Shown here piece after piece: positions 33,683-40,310 of a stretch of DNA of 45,333 bases. A program made the translations under genes and the position numbers. The notes beneath the pieces were generated by a model. That model worked only from the letters and a program-made list of their open reading frames with translations. It made no database searches and had not been told where the DNA came from. The stretch is from a virus: positions 1 through 45,333 of the IMG/VR virus record IMGVR_UViG_3300047494_000194; one strand, given 5' to 3'. Positions within the stretch are counted from its first letter, which is position 1. Each line of letters opens with the position of its first letter.

Positions 33683-34046
33683 ACCGAAAATGATCGCTGG
33701 CCCACCAGCCGCTCGGCCCTGGACGGCGGCGGAGCTGGCCACACTTCGCCGCAAGTTTCCCGTTACCACGAACCGTGACCTCGCCGAGCTGCTGCAACGT
33801 GGGATCAAGTCGATCATCTGGCAGGGTGCAAAACTCGGGCTACTAAAGTCTCCCGAGCACCGCTCTGAGCAGTCGCGCCGCACAGCTCTGGCAACGATGA
33901 CTCCGGAGCACATGCGCATTATTGGTTCGACTGGGGGTAACATCGGCGGCAAAGCTCGCGCTGAATCGCTCAAACTCGCTGATCGAAAGAAGATAGCTAA
34001 ATCTGCAATCAAGGCTCGCTGGGCAAAAAGGGACTCAAATATATAA
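33672..34046 (+). CDS. Myb/SANT-like HTH DNA-binding protein
   Basis: 124 aa from ATG 33672, overlapping the previous stop, with GGAGG six bases upstream. WTAAELATLRRKFPVTTNRDLAELLQRGIKSIIWQGAKLGLLKSP (~17-61) is a Myb-like HTH as seen in phage endonuclease or regulator proteins; no HNH domain follows. The tail is Lys/Arg-rich. Likely DNA-binding regulator. Its end overlaps the leftward XRE gene by 12 bases. Confidence 0.65.
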   Translation: MPRKPKMIAGPPAARPWTAAELATLRRKFPVTTNRDLAELLQRGIKSIIWQGAKLGLLKSPEHRSEQSRRTALATMTPEHMRIIGSTGGNIGGKARAESLKLADRKKIAKSAIKARWAKRDSNI

Positions 34047-34550
34047 GCCCCCAAAATTACGCCCAAAGAGAAATCTGCCGGCGTCCGCCCGGCGGCCCAG
34101 AATCGGCGATCGACCCACCGTCACATCAGCATGTTTGGCGGCCTGCAGCATATGCTGCAGCGTCTCCGCCAGCCGCAGCAGCTCCGATGGCCGCATCTCG
34201 AGCGCGGCTGCCACCCTCTCCAGGTTCCACAGGGTAGGCATAGCCTTGTCGTTCTCGATCTTCGAAATGTACGTTCGCGGACACCCCATCCGCCGCGCCA
34301 GCTTCCGCTGCGGCAATCCCAGCTCCACCCGCACCGCCCAGAGCACCAGGGCCAGCGCCTGGCGCAGCAGCTCGCCCGAAGGGGTCTTAGGGCGTTTCAC
34401 GCGCACTGTGCGCCCTGCCGGCACCGGCACCGGCAACGGCCGCGGCTCCCGCAACAACGAACGCTTACAACGCCGGCACACCTGTGCGGCCGTCTCGAAC
34501 TGCACCAGGCGGCACCGCCGGCAGCGCACCGTCTTCCGATCGGGAGTCAC
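34035..34550 (-). CDS. zinc-ribbon plus XRE-HTH regulator
   Basis: 171 aa. Cys10/Cys13 and Cys25/Cys28 form a CxxC-x11-CxxC zinc ribbon. After a Pro/Arg linker, an XRE-type HTH covers ~66-120 (ELGLPQRKLARRMGCPRTYISKIENDKAMPTLWNLERVAAAL). The combination is uncommon. It is the last gene of the early leftward block and lies next to the late control region, so a late-gene switch is a reasonable guess. Start ATG overlaps the KH gene stop (ATGA). Confidence 0.75.
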   Translation of the reverse strand: MTPDRKTVRCRRCRLVQFETAAQVCRRCKRSLLREPRPLPVPVPAGRTVRVKRPKTPSGELLRQALALVLWAVRVELGLPQRKLARRMGCPRTYISKIENDKAMPTLWNLERVAAALEMRPSELLRLAETLQHMLQAAKHADVTVGRSPILGRRADAGRFLFGRNFGGLYI

Positions 34551-34855
34551 AGAACCGCACCCGATTCCGCCCGCGCCACAAAGTTCACCTCATACCGCAG
34601 GCCATACTTCGCGGCCGTCGCGCCGATGATCGTCCGCAACGCTCTCGCCGTCCTTCCCTGCTTGCCAATCACCTTGCCGAGATCCGCGTGCGCCACGGCG
34701 ACCGTGAACTCCGCGTAATCCGGCTCCCCAGCCTCCTGCCGGATCATCACCAGCTCCGGTGAGTCCACCAGCTCCGAGACCATCGCCCGCGCCAGCAGCA
34801 GCAACCGGCTCCTCCCGTCCCCTATCCCTATCCCAACTGCCTCGCACTCAACCAT
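34547..34855 (-). CDS. KH-domain RNA-binding protein (KhpA-like)
   Basis: 102 aa, ATG 34855 with AAGGAG about ten bases upstream. The single KH domain (~33-100) has the conserved ADLGKVIGKQGRTARALRTIIGA with the GxxG loop GKQG at 64-67, as in bacterial KhpA/YlqC. Such proteins bind single-stranded RNA and help mRNA or sRNA regulation. A host-type RNA chaperone in a phage early operon is unusual; it could modulate phage or host transcripts. KhpA partner domains (KhpB/Jag) are not seen here. Confidence 0.8.
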   Translation of the reverse strand: MVECEAVGIGIGDGRSRLLLLARAMVSELVDSPELVMIRQEAGEPDYAEFTVAVAHADLGKVIGKQGRTARALRTIIGATAAKYGLRYEVNFVARAESGAVL

Positions 34856-35099
34856 CGCTCTTAATCTCCTTTTTGACCAGAAACAACACCTGCGGCTTTG
34901 TCACCTCGGCCGCCGTCCCGCAGAACCGCGTGCAGCAGCAAAGCCCCTGCTCGCAATACGTCCGCAACCCCTTCACATGTTCTGAAAGCAGATGATGGCA
35001 GCACACGCACCGCGCCTCCGCCGGCGCCCGCGCCGCCGGCGAAAACAACGCGTCCCAGCTCGACGCCAGCGGCGCGCTCACGCCGTCCACGCCCCTCAC
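34848..35099 (-). CDS. small Cys-rich, zinc-finger-like protein
   Basis: 83 aa from GTG 35099 overlapping the upstream TGA (GTGA), GAGGGG nearby. CVCCHH..., CEQGLCCCTRFC give several Cys/His pairs for one or two zinc sites (~30-58). No family recognised. Confidence 0.6.
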   Translation of the reverse strand: MRGVDGVSAPLASSWDALFSPAARAPAEARCVCCHHLLSEHVKGLRTYCEQGLCCCTRFCGTAAEVTKPQVLFLVKKEIKSDG

Positions 35100-35404
35100 G
35101 CCTGCCCCTCTTCACTTTTCGTCACCCACACGTATTGCGCCGCCTTGCCCTTCCCCGCGTGAACCTTCCGGTGGTACACGTCGAAGCCATCCTCCACGCC
35201 CAGATCCGCCAGCCGCTTCAGCGCCGCCCCGCCGGCCGAGTCCGACGCAAACTCCACCAGCAGGCCTTTCTTCGCCTCCGCCAGATCCTTCAGCTCCTCG
35301 AAGATCGCCGCGTAGTAGCCCAGCCGAGGCTGCGCCGCCTCCACCAGGTCCTCCACGCTGAACTCCCGCGTCGCCGGCCGCTTCCGCAATGTTTTCGCTC
35401 CCAT
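35096..35404 (-). CDS. uncharacterised small early protein
   Basis: 102 aa from ATG 35404 (GGGAGG upstream; a GTG one codon earlier is possible). Helical in the middle (LVEAAQPRLGYYAAIFEELKDLAEAKKGLLVEF), with a C-terminal beta end YVWVTKSEEG. Unknown role. Confidence 0.6.
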   Translation of the reverse strand: MGAKTLRKRPATREFSVEDLVEAAQPRLGYYAAIFEELKDLAEAKKGLLVEFASDSAGGAALKRLADLGVEDGFDVYHRKVHAGKGKAAQYVWVTKSEEGQA

Positions 35405-35437
35405 CACTTCCCTCCCTCGGTTCGGAACCTACGCGGA

Positions 35438-36205
35438 TCAGAGCGTCCGCATATCCAGGTGCCAGGCAATCAAAAAGCTCGCCACACGCTCGCGCCCGTT
35501 CTCGCGAAGCACAATCTGTCCAAGAACAATCGGATCTTCCACCATCCTCACCTGCTGCGGAACCAGTCCGATCCGATCGAACAGCTTCAAGGCCATTGCC
35601 GCCTGCGTCGCCGACATCACGATCGGCACCGCGGCTGCAAACGGGAACTCGATAGCATCCCACTCCGTGGCCCTGATGAAATGGGTGTGCTCCATGGTTC
35701 CGGGTTTCGCCTCGAACGAGCTGCGCTCCTCCCTGATGAGCTGATTCGGAGATTCGTAGCGGCCTTCCCCGGCGGGCAGAATCTCTCCTGTCTCATCCTT
35801 CAGCATGGCGTTAGGCTCATAACCAGTGGCAGTCCTGATCGCCGTCTCGCGCGGCAGTGCACGCTTCACCCGGATTGCAAACTGGTCGCATGGCATGTTC
35901 GGCACGATCGTGAACCCAGCGTCCAGCGCAGCGACCAGCTTGTCGTAATACATGACCTGGCGCCTCAGCTTCTTCTCCGCCTTACCCAGCACATCAATCT
36001 TCCAGTTGTTGGCCATCGCGACATCGATTGCATCCTGCATCTCCTGATGCTCCAGCCTCAAACCGTCGAGTTTCACAGACAGGAATTCGCGAATCTGCCC
36101 GTTGGCTTCGACCATCTCTTCCCGACTTACCGCAACTGCATGTACTGTGCGCGGACCAAGTTCCGCCGTACCCGTCACGACTTCAATTGACTGTTCGCTT
36201 TCCAT
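35438..36205 (-). CDS. uncharacterised early phage protein (255 aa)
   Basis: ATG 36205 has GGGAGG six bases upstream, so longer frames are ignored. The middle (KKLRRQVMYYDKLVAALDAGFTIVPNMPCDQFAIRVKRALP) looks like a conserved early phage protein I have seen but cannot name. A single-chain protein with no signal or membrane segment. Its start overlaps the small membrane gene stop as TGATG. Confidence 0.6.
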   Translation of the reverse strand: MESEQSIEVVTGTAELGPRTVHAVAVSREEMVEANGQIREFLSVKLDGLRLEHQEMQDAIDVAMANNWKIDVLGKAEKKLRRQVMYYDKLVAALDAGFTIVPNMPCDQFAIRVKRALPRETAIRTATGYEPNAMLKDETGEILPAGEGRYESPNQLIREERSSFEAKPGTMEHTHFIRATEWDAIEFPFAAAVPIVMSATQAAMALKLFDRIGLVPQQVRMVEDPIVLGQIVLRENGRERVASFLIAWHLDMRTL

Positions 36206-36336
36206 CACTTGCCTCCCTTTCTCAACTGCTCCGTCCGCCACTGCTCTTGCTCTCGCCGATTCCGTCGTAGCGAATTCCATCGCTCCAACTGATGCAGAAA
36301 CCAGCCCATCGCCAACCCAAACAGGATGTACTTCAT
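36205..36336 (-). CDS. 43-aa membrane microprotein
   Basis: MKYILFGLAMGWFLHQLERWNSL forms one short membrane helix, followed by a basic tail (RRNRREQEQ). It has an AAGGG upstream, overlaps the previous stop and ends as TGATG with the next gene. Too small for a known family; may tether early proteins at the membrane. Confidence 0.55.
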   Translation of the reverse strand: MKYILFGLAMGWFLHQLERWNSLRRNRREQEQWRTEQLRKGGK

Positions 36337-36773
36337 CGCCCGAACCCTTCCATCCACGCCGCATCGCCCGCCAGGATCACCAGCCGCGTCCAGGGCGCCG
36401 GATCCGGCACACCCGTCAGCACCACGAAGGCGTGCAGCACGCCCGGAATATTCAGGCTCGGGTTCAGCGTCCACACGCCCCCGCCCAGCGGGATCGCCTG
36501 AAACCGCACCAGCGCGCCGTCCACCATCTCCGGTTCCTCGCCCGACACCGGCACCGTCAGCGGATCCGAATCGCCCAGCAGCAAAACCAGCGCGCCCGTC
36601 TCCGGATCCCACCCGGCCCCGAGGCCCGTGTCCTCATCCGCCAGCCAGGGGCCGCCGTCTCCCCAGCGCACCACAAGCTGGCACACCGCACGCGACGGAT
36701 CGCCCATCTTCAAGGCCGCCTCCGTCACAAACTGGTACAGCTCCTCGCGACTCGCAATCACACTCGTAAACAT
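36333..36773 (-). CDS. uncharacterised protein after par module
   Basis: 146 aa, beta-rich, many Gly/Pro/Trp (WGDGGPWLADEDTGLGAGWDPETGALVLLLG). Preceded by GGAGG. It follows the RHH gene after a 24-base gap that contains octamer repeats. No family recognised. Confidence 0.55.
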   Translation of the reverse strand: MFTSVIASREELYQFVTEAALKMGDPSRAVCQLVVRWGDGGPWLADEDTGLGAGWDPETGALVLLLGDSDPLTVPVSGEEPEMVDGALVRFQAIPLGGGVWTLNPSLNIPGVLHAFVVLTGVPDPAPWTRLVILAGDAAWMEGFGR

Positions 36774-36784
36774 CCAGCCTCCTC

Positions 36785-36808
36785 AGCATTCAAACGTCTA
36801 AGCGTTCA
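36785..36808 (+). repeat. phased octamer array D, downstream edge of par module
   Basis: AGCATTCA, AACGTCTA, AGCGTTCA in exact 8-bp register, overlapping the RHH gene stop. With the array at 37894-37925 it brackets the parA/RHH operon, similar in layout to partition sites on some plasmids. Confidence 0.7.
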
Positions 36809-37085
36809 AGTACCGTTCCAGCAGCTCTTCCACCAGGTCCGAGAAGTCGCCGCCCCGCGCGTCCTCCCACTTCCGCTCCGCCCGCTTCCGCGTCTCGGTG
36901 CGCACATACACCGTCCGCCGCTCCCACTCCGGATCCACGCTCTTCGCCAGCTTCGCGCCTCGCGCAATGACGGCCCCTGGTACCGGCTTCGCGCCGGTCA
37001 AGGCCGTCGTGAACCTCTTCGGCACCGGCTCGCTCTCCGGCCGCAATCCCGCCAGCGCGGTCTTCAAGGTGCTCACGGTCTTCAT
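36798..37085 (-). CDS. ribbon-helix-helix protein, ParA partner candidate
   Basis: 95 aa. The C-terminal half (ERRTVYVRTETRKRAERKWEDARGGDFSDLVEELLERYL, ~55-93) fits a ribbon-helix-helix DNA-binding fold; the N-terminal half is a flexible basic arm (KRFTTALTGAKP). ParG- and omega-type partition proteins have exactly this arm-plus-RHH layout and bind short tandem repeats. It starts as ATGA over the 33-aa ORF and lies two genes after parA. Its stop falls in an octamer array. Centromere-binding is inferred. Confidence 0.7.
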   Translation of the reverse strand: MKTVSTLKTALAGLRPESEPVPKRFTTALTGAKPVPGAVIARGAKLAKSVDPEWERRTVYVRTETRKRAERKWEDARGGDFSDLVEELLERYLNA

Positions 37086-37183
37086 GGCTCGTTCTCCCAG
37101 TTCTCGACATCCTCGCGCTGGGTGAACTTCACCAGGTGAACCGTCTGCCCGGTGTTCGGCAGGTACTTGACGTCGATGCTCAT
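37082..37183 (-). CDS. 33-aa micro-ORF between parA and RHH genes
   Basis: MSIDVKYLPNTGQTVHLVKF...ENWENEP. ATGA overlaps join it to parA upstream and to the RHH gene downstream. Its codons give a mixed, protein-like composition. Could be a small partition accessory or only a coupling ORF. Confidence 0.55.
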   Translation of the reverse strand: MSIDVKYLPNTGQTVHLVKFTQREDVENWENEP

Positions 37184-37776
37184 GCCCTCAGCTCCTTCCC
37201 GGCCGCCACATACGCCGCCCACGCCCGCGCCGCGTTCTCGTCCTTCACGTCGCGCACGATCAGCCCCAGCCCCGCAGCCTTTTCGAACGCCTTCAGCCGC
37301 GGGATCTCCGCCCTGAACACCGGAACGTTCATCTCGCGCAGCAGCCCCCGCAACTCCGCCGCCGCGCCGGCCGCATCCGGAGCCACCATCGTCAGCAGCA
37401 CCTTGAAGTTCGCCGCGCCCAGGCTCTGCAGCGTGCGGATCGTCTGTCCCAGGCCATCCGTATCCAGCGCCGAAGGCTTCGCCGGAATCACCACCAGCTC
37501 CGATTGCTCGGCCGCCTCGCGCACGGTGTCTTCGCCCGATGCCTGGCCGGTATCGGCCACAACATGCGTGAACACAGCCCCCAGCCTCGCCGCGCCCGTC
37601 GTCGACGCCACCTTGAACGGCAGGCCGCTGCCCCGGCGCGACCAGGCCGTCGCATTCCTGGTCTTGTCGTCATCCAGCAGCAGCGTCGGCTTCAACGTCT
37701 GCAGATACGCCGCCAGGTGCACCGCCGTCGTCGTCTTACCCACGCCACCCTTGCTGCTCAGCACCGTGACGATCAT
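37180..37776 (-). CDS. parA: ParA-family partition ATPase
   Basis: 198 aa, a short type Ib-like ParA without an N-terminal HTH. Deviant Walker A KGGVGKTT (9-16, signature Lys9 and Lys14), a DDDKTRNATAWSR region (switch I), VVADTGQASGED, and LVVIPAKPSALDTDG (~95-110). Such ATPases move DNA by patterning on the nucleoid with an RHH partner. Here the ATG overlaps a 24-aa leader ORF, and a small ORF and the RHH gene follow. Presence in a prophage with integrases suggests a plasmid phase or a role in lysogen stability. Confidence 0.85.
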   Translation of the reverse strand: MIVTVLSSKGGVGKTTTAVHLAAYLQTLKPTLLLDDDKTRNATAWSRRGSGLPFKVASTTGAARLGAVFTHVVADTGQASGEDTVREAAEQSELVVIPAKPSALDTDGLGQTIRTLQSLGAANFKVLLTMVAPDAAGAAAELRGLLREMNVPVFRAEIPRLKAFEKAAGLGLIVRDVKDENAARAWAAYVAAGKELRA

Positions 37777-37847
37777 GGCCGCACCGCCGCAGTCGCCAAC
37801 TTCTCTTCCTGCTCAAGCCACTCCCGCTGCTCGCGTGTCTCCGTCAT
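37773..37847 (-). CDS. 24-aa leader micro-ORF before parA
   Basis: MTETREQREWLEQEEKLATAAVRP with GGGAG seven bases upstream; the TGA overlaps the parA ATG (ATGA). Highly charged helix. Could control parA by translational coupling. Confidence 0.5.
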   Translation of the reverse strand: MTETREQREWLEQEEKLATAAVRP

Positions 37848-37863
37848 CTTCGCTCTCCCTCAC

Positions 37864-37885
37864 TGCTCTGGTGTGCTGCTCTGGT
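37864..37885. repeat. direct repeat CTGCTCTGGT, two copies
   Basis: Identical 10-mers at 37864-37873 and 37876-37885, 12 bp apart, between the parA leader and the octamer array. Possible operator or extra partition repeats. Confidence 0.4.
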
Positions 37886-37893
37886 ATCGGGGA

Positions 37894-37925
37894 AACGCCT
37901 GCGCGCCTAAACGTCTAAGCGGTCA
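37894..37925 (+). repeat. phased octamer array E upstream of par module
   Basis: AACGCCTG, CGCGCCTA, AACGTCTA, AGCGGTCA in exact 8-bp tandem register, overlapping the stop of the initiator gene and lying about 50 bp upstream of the parA leader. Tandem 7-8-bp repeats are what omega/ParG-like RHH dimers bind, so this is the best parS/operator candidate. Confidence 0.7.
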
Positions 37926-39392
37926 GGTTCTTACCATGTAGTACAAACTCAACCGCGGGGCGCCTCGCGCCTTCATCAGCTCGCGCTCAACAAACTGGGT
38001 GCGCACCTGGTCGAGCTGGTCTTTGTTCATCCGGCCCTTGTACCTGGATAGCTCGAAGTCGGCCTTTGCCTCGAGGGCCGCCAGCTCGTAGTTCAACACC
38101 TTGTCCCGCAGCTCCGCGACGACCTCCTCTTCGATTGCCTGCAGCTCACGGTCGAGATCCTCGAGAAGCATCTTGCCCACGGCCGCCGCCAGCTCGCCCA
38201 GCCGGAGCCCGAATCGCGGATCGCACCCGGCCTCGTCCAGTGCCGTCGCGTTGCGGTCGATGAACGCGGCGAGCTCCTCGTTTGAGAATCTCCCACTCTT
38301 CACGCTCTCGGCCGGCACATGCACACCGACCGCGGCCTGGCCCCGCGCTGCCTGCTTCGCCTGGTCCCACGGCCAGGTTCCCGGGTCCTCCCAGTACGGG
38401 TTCTCGAAGAACGTCCGCGCCTTCCACGGCCCGAACCGAAGCAGCCCGGAAGCCAACGCCGCATGGTAATCGCGGAAGTTCTTCACCGCCAGCGTCGCAA
38501 TTGCGACCAGCCCATGCCCCGTGCGCTTCGCGCGCCGCGTCAGCGCCGCCTCGAGTCCCGACTTCAGCCGCGAGTTCAGCCCCAGCCCGCACTCGCCCAT
38601 CAGCCAGCGCGCCGCGATCCCGGCCTCGTCGGCGAAGCCCGGGTGGTTGTGCGTGACATCCCCGAACGGAAGATCCGAAACCACGCCCCCGCTTGCGGGG
38701 GTTGGGGGGGCTTTGGTCTCAATGGGAGAATAATGGGTTAATACATTAAAGGGCTCGCCCTCAATGTCACTTGTCACATGACAGGGTTGGCACGTGACAT
38801 GTGACATTTTGTCACCTGCAGAATCCTCCTCCGCGGTCGCGGAACCCCCGGTTTCAGCCCTTTTCGCCGCGATCGGCGACTCCGGAGCCAGATTGGCCCC
38901 GTTTGGAGCCGTTTCCGCCTCGTTTGCAAGTGACAAAATGTCACTTGCAGATTCGTCGTAGAACAGATTCCCGGAAGCCGCGATATCCACGCTCTGCGGG
39001 GTCTTTTCGAACTTCAGCACCCCATTCAGAAGTGACACTTTGTCACGTGACTCCAGGGCTCGCATCAGCCGCTCAAAGTTCTGCCACAGCGGGCTGCGGC
39101 GGCTCTTCTCGTTCGGCTTCACGCCCAGCTTCGGCAGATCCACAAAGTAGGCGTTGGCCATCGATCCGCGGAACACCTTCCGCTTCACCTTCAGCCAGCC
39201 CTGCTCCTCCAGCTCCGCGATCCGCCGTATCGCCTGGCGCACACTGCAACGGCTTCCATGCGCGATCGATTCGATCGACGGACACGCAAAGCCGAAGTCG
39301 TCCGCTTCATCGCAGATGACCATCAGCGTGTGATTCAGCGAGCCCTTCGCAGGGCCCCGCTGCTTCACCGCACCTGTCAACATCACGCTCAA
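37923..39392 (-). CDS. replication-initiator-like HTH protein
   Basis: 489 aa. The N-terminus (~20-90) is a winged HTH (HTLMVICDEADDFGFACPSIESIAHGSRCSVRQAIRRIAELEEQGWLKVKRK) as in lambda O-like and plasmid initiators. A long unstructured linker (~110-245) is rich in Ser/Thr/Pro. The C-terminal part (~245-489) is helical, with ARTFFENPYW, and may contact host helicase or loader. The linker DNA contains repeats and an AT-rich patch (38721-39051), as in lambda O. No phage helicase, primase or polymerase is visible, so host replication is probably recruited. Confidence 0.7.
   Translation of the reverse strand: MSVMLTGAVKQRGPAKGSLNHTLMVICDEADDFGFACPSIESIAHGSRCSVRQAIRRIAELEEQGWLKVKRKVFRGSMANAYFVDLPKLGVKPNEKSRRSPLWQNFERLMRALESRDKVSLLNGVLKFEKTPQSVDIAASGNLFYDESASDILSLANEAETAPNGANLAPESPIAAKRAETGGSATAEEDSAGDKMSHVTCQPCHVTSDIEGEPFNVLTHYSPIETKAPPTPASGGVVSDLPFGDVTHNHPGFADEAGIAARWLMGECGLGLNSRLKSGLEAALTRRAKRTGHGLVAIATLAVKNFRDYHAALASGLLRFGPWKARTFFENPYWEDPGTWPWDQAKQAARGQAAVGVHVPAESVKSGRFSNEELAAFIDRNATALDEAGCDPRFGLRLGELAAAVGKMLLEDLDRELQAIEEEVVAELRDKVLNYELAALEAKADFELSRYKGRMNKDQLDQVRTQFVERELMKARGAPRLSLYYMVRT
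38653..39051. other. candidate replication origin inside the initiator gene
   Basis: Three dyads GTGACA-N3-TGTCAC occur at 38801-38815, 38930-38944 and 39032-39046. The middle one extends to a 10-bp perfect inverted repeat around AAA (38926-38948). Extra half-sites lie at 38653, 38765, 38772, 38794 and 39047. A 30-bp AT-rich patch (38721-38750) lies beside them, and a CCCCCG/CGGGGG hairpin at 38686-38701. This iteron-plus-melting-element layout in an initiator linker matches lambda-type origins. Confidence 0.6.
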
Positions 39393-39637
39393 GCTGTCTC
39401 CCCCGCACTTCCCCCGGAACCGGCTTCACCCGAAGCAGCCTCCTCCTCCGCCGCAGCCGCAAGAAGTACCGACCCAGCCCAACCCACCGAATCCACCACC
39501 GCTGGCACCGGCCCGAACCACTTCTTCGCCCGCTCCCAACCCGCCTGGTCGACGGCGCCATACACTCCGCCGTTCCGCGCCCAGGTATCCGCCGCGGCAT
39601 ACGCCCGCTTCGCCGCGTTCCTCTGTTGTTTGGTCAA
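39389..39637 (-). CDS. small early protein before initiator
   Basis: 82 aa from TTG 39637 (GGAGG upstream). N-terminal basic helix (KQQRNAAKRAYAAADTWARNGG), Gly/Ala/Glu-rich tail. Overlaps the initiator start (ATGA). Unknown role. Confidence 0.55.
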   Translation of the reverse strand: MTKQQRNAAKRAYAAADTWARNGGVYGAVDQAGWERAKKWFGPVPAVVDSVGWAGSVLLAAAAEEEAASGEAGSGGSAGETA

Positions 39638-39655
39638 GACCTCACCTCCGGACGC

Positions 39656-39880
39656 TCACCAGGTTGGCCCGACACTTGCGGGGGGGGGGATTTCCTGGAA
39701 CGCACGTCGCCTGGTCAGTTCTCGGACCAGCAGCTCACCCTGCGCGGCGCGGCGCTCGAAGGCGTCTTCGCTATCGAGGTGCGCGCGCAGCTCGGCGTCC
39801 GTCATCAGGAAGAAGAGTTTGAACCGCACGTCGACGAGAAGATCAGGCATCAGCGTGGTTTTCTTCCTGGTCTCGCTCAT
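39656..39880 (-). CDS. small early protein with C10 tract at its end
   Basis: 74 aa, ATG overlapping the upstream TGA (ATGA). Helical (VDVRFKLFFLMTDAELRAHLDSEDAFERRAAQGELLVRELTRRR). The last codons run through ten Cs (39680-39689), encoding PPP. Slippage would change the end of the protein. Unknown role. Confidence 0.55.
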   Translation of the reverse strand: MSETRKKTTLMPDLLVDVRFKLFFLMTDAELRAHLDSEDAFERRAAQGELLVRELTRRRAFQEIPPPASVGPTW

Positions 39881-40176
39881 AGGCTCACCAGAACAAGCAG
39901 GCCGGCCAGCGTCCACAACGCAAATTTGATCTCTCTCGACATCACTCGCACCGCTCCCATCCCCGCACGCAGCGGATGTTCCATAAACCGATACACCGGC
40001 CGAAGCCGCGCGATCCACACCAGCGTCGGCACATCGAGCGCCGCCACCGGGAACGGCAACACCTCCGCCAGCCGCGGCCGGTACTCCGCGCGGATCGGCA
40101 CCACCTTCCCCGAAAGTAACTCGCGCTCGGAATGCGCCGGAAAACTCGTGATTGGAGTTCTATCTTTCATAGGCAT
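39877..40176 (-). CDS. first early leftward gene, membrane-anchored
   Basis: 99 aa from ATG 40176 (AGGA six bases upstream). A charged first half and a C-terminal transmembrane helix (~84-99, LWTLAGLLVLVSL) at the very end. It follows the early promoter directly. Role unknown. Confidence 0.55.
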   Translation of the reverse strand: MPMKDRTPITSFPAHSERELLSGKVVPIRAEYRPRLAEVLPFPVAALDVPTLVWIARLRPVYRFMEHPLRAGMGAVRVMSREIKFALWTLAGLLVLVSL

Positions 40177-40181
40177 AGCCA

Positions 40182-40209
40182 ATCCTATACATTTCACGTA
40201 TAGAGTCAA
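40182..40209 (-). promoter_or_regulatory. early leftward promoter with overlapping inverted-repeat operator
   Basis: TTGACT, 16 bp, TAGGAT read on the minus strand (40204-40209 and 40182-40187). The spacer holds CTATAC-N7-GTATAG (40185-40203), an exact 6-bp inverted repeat that would block RNA polymerase if bound. The CI-like repressor encoded 500 bp away is the natural candidate. Confidence 0.5.
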
Positions 40210-40310
40210 GCTTTTTGAACACATTCTGGTGCACAAGACGAAAAAGGCATCGCCGAAGCGGTGCCCCTCAGTAAATTCAAAATGGGAATTTTCCCCTATC
40301 CTCTGGGGCT

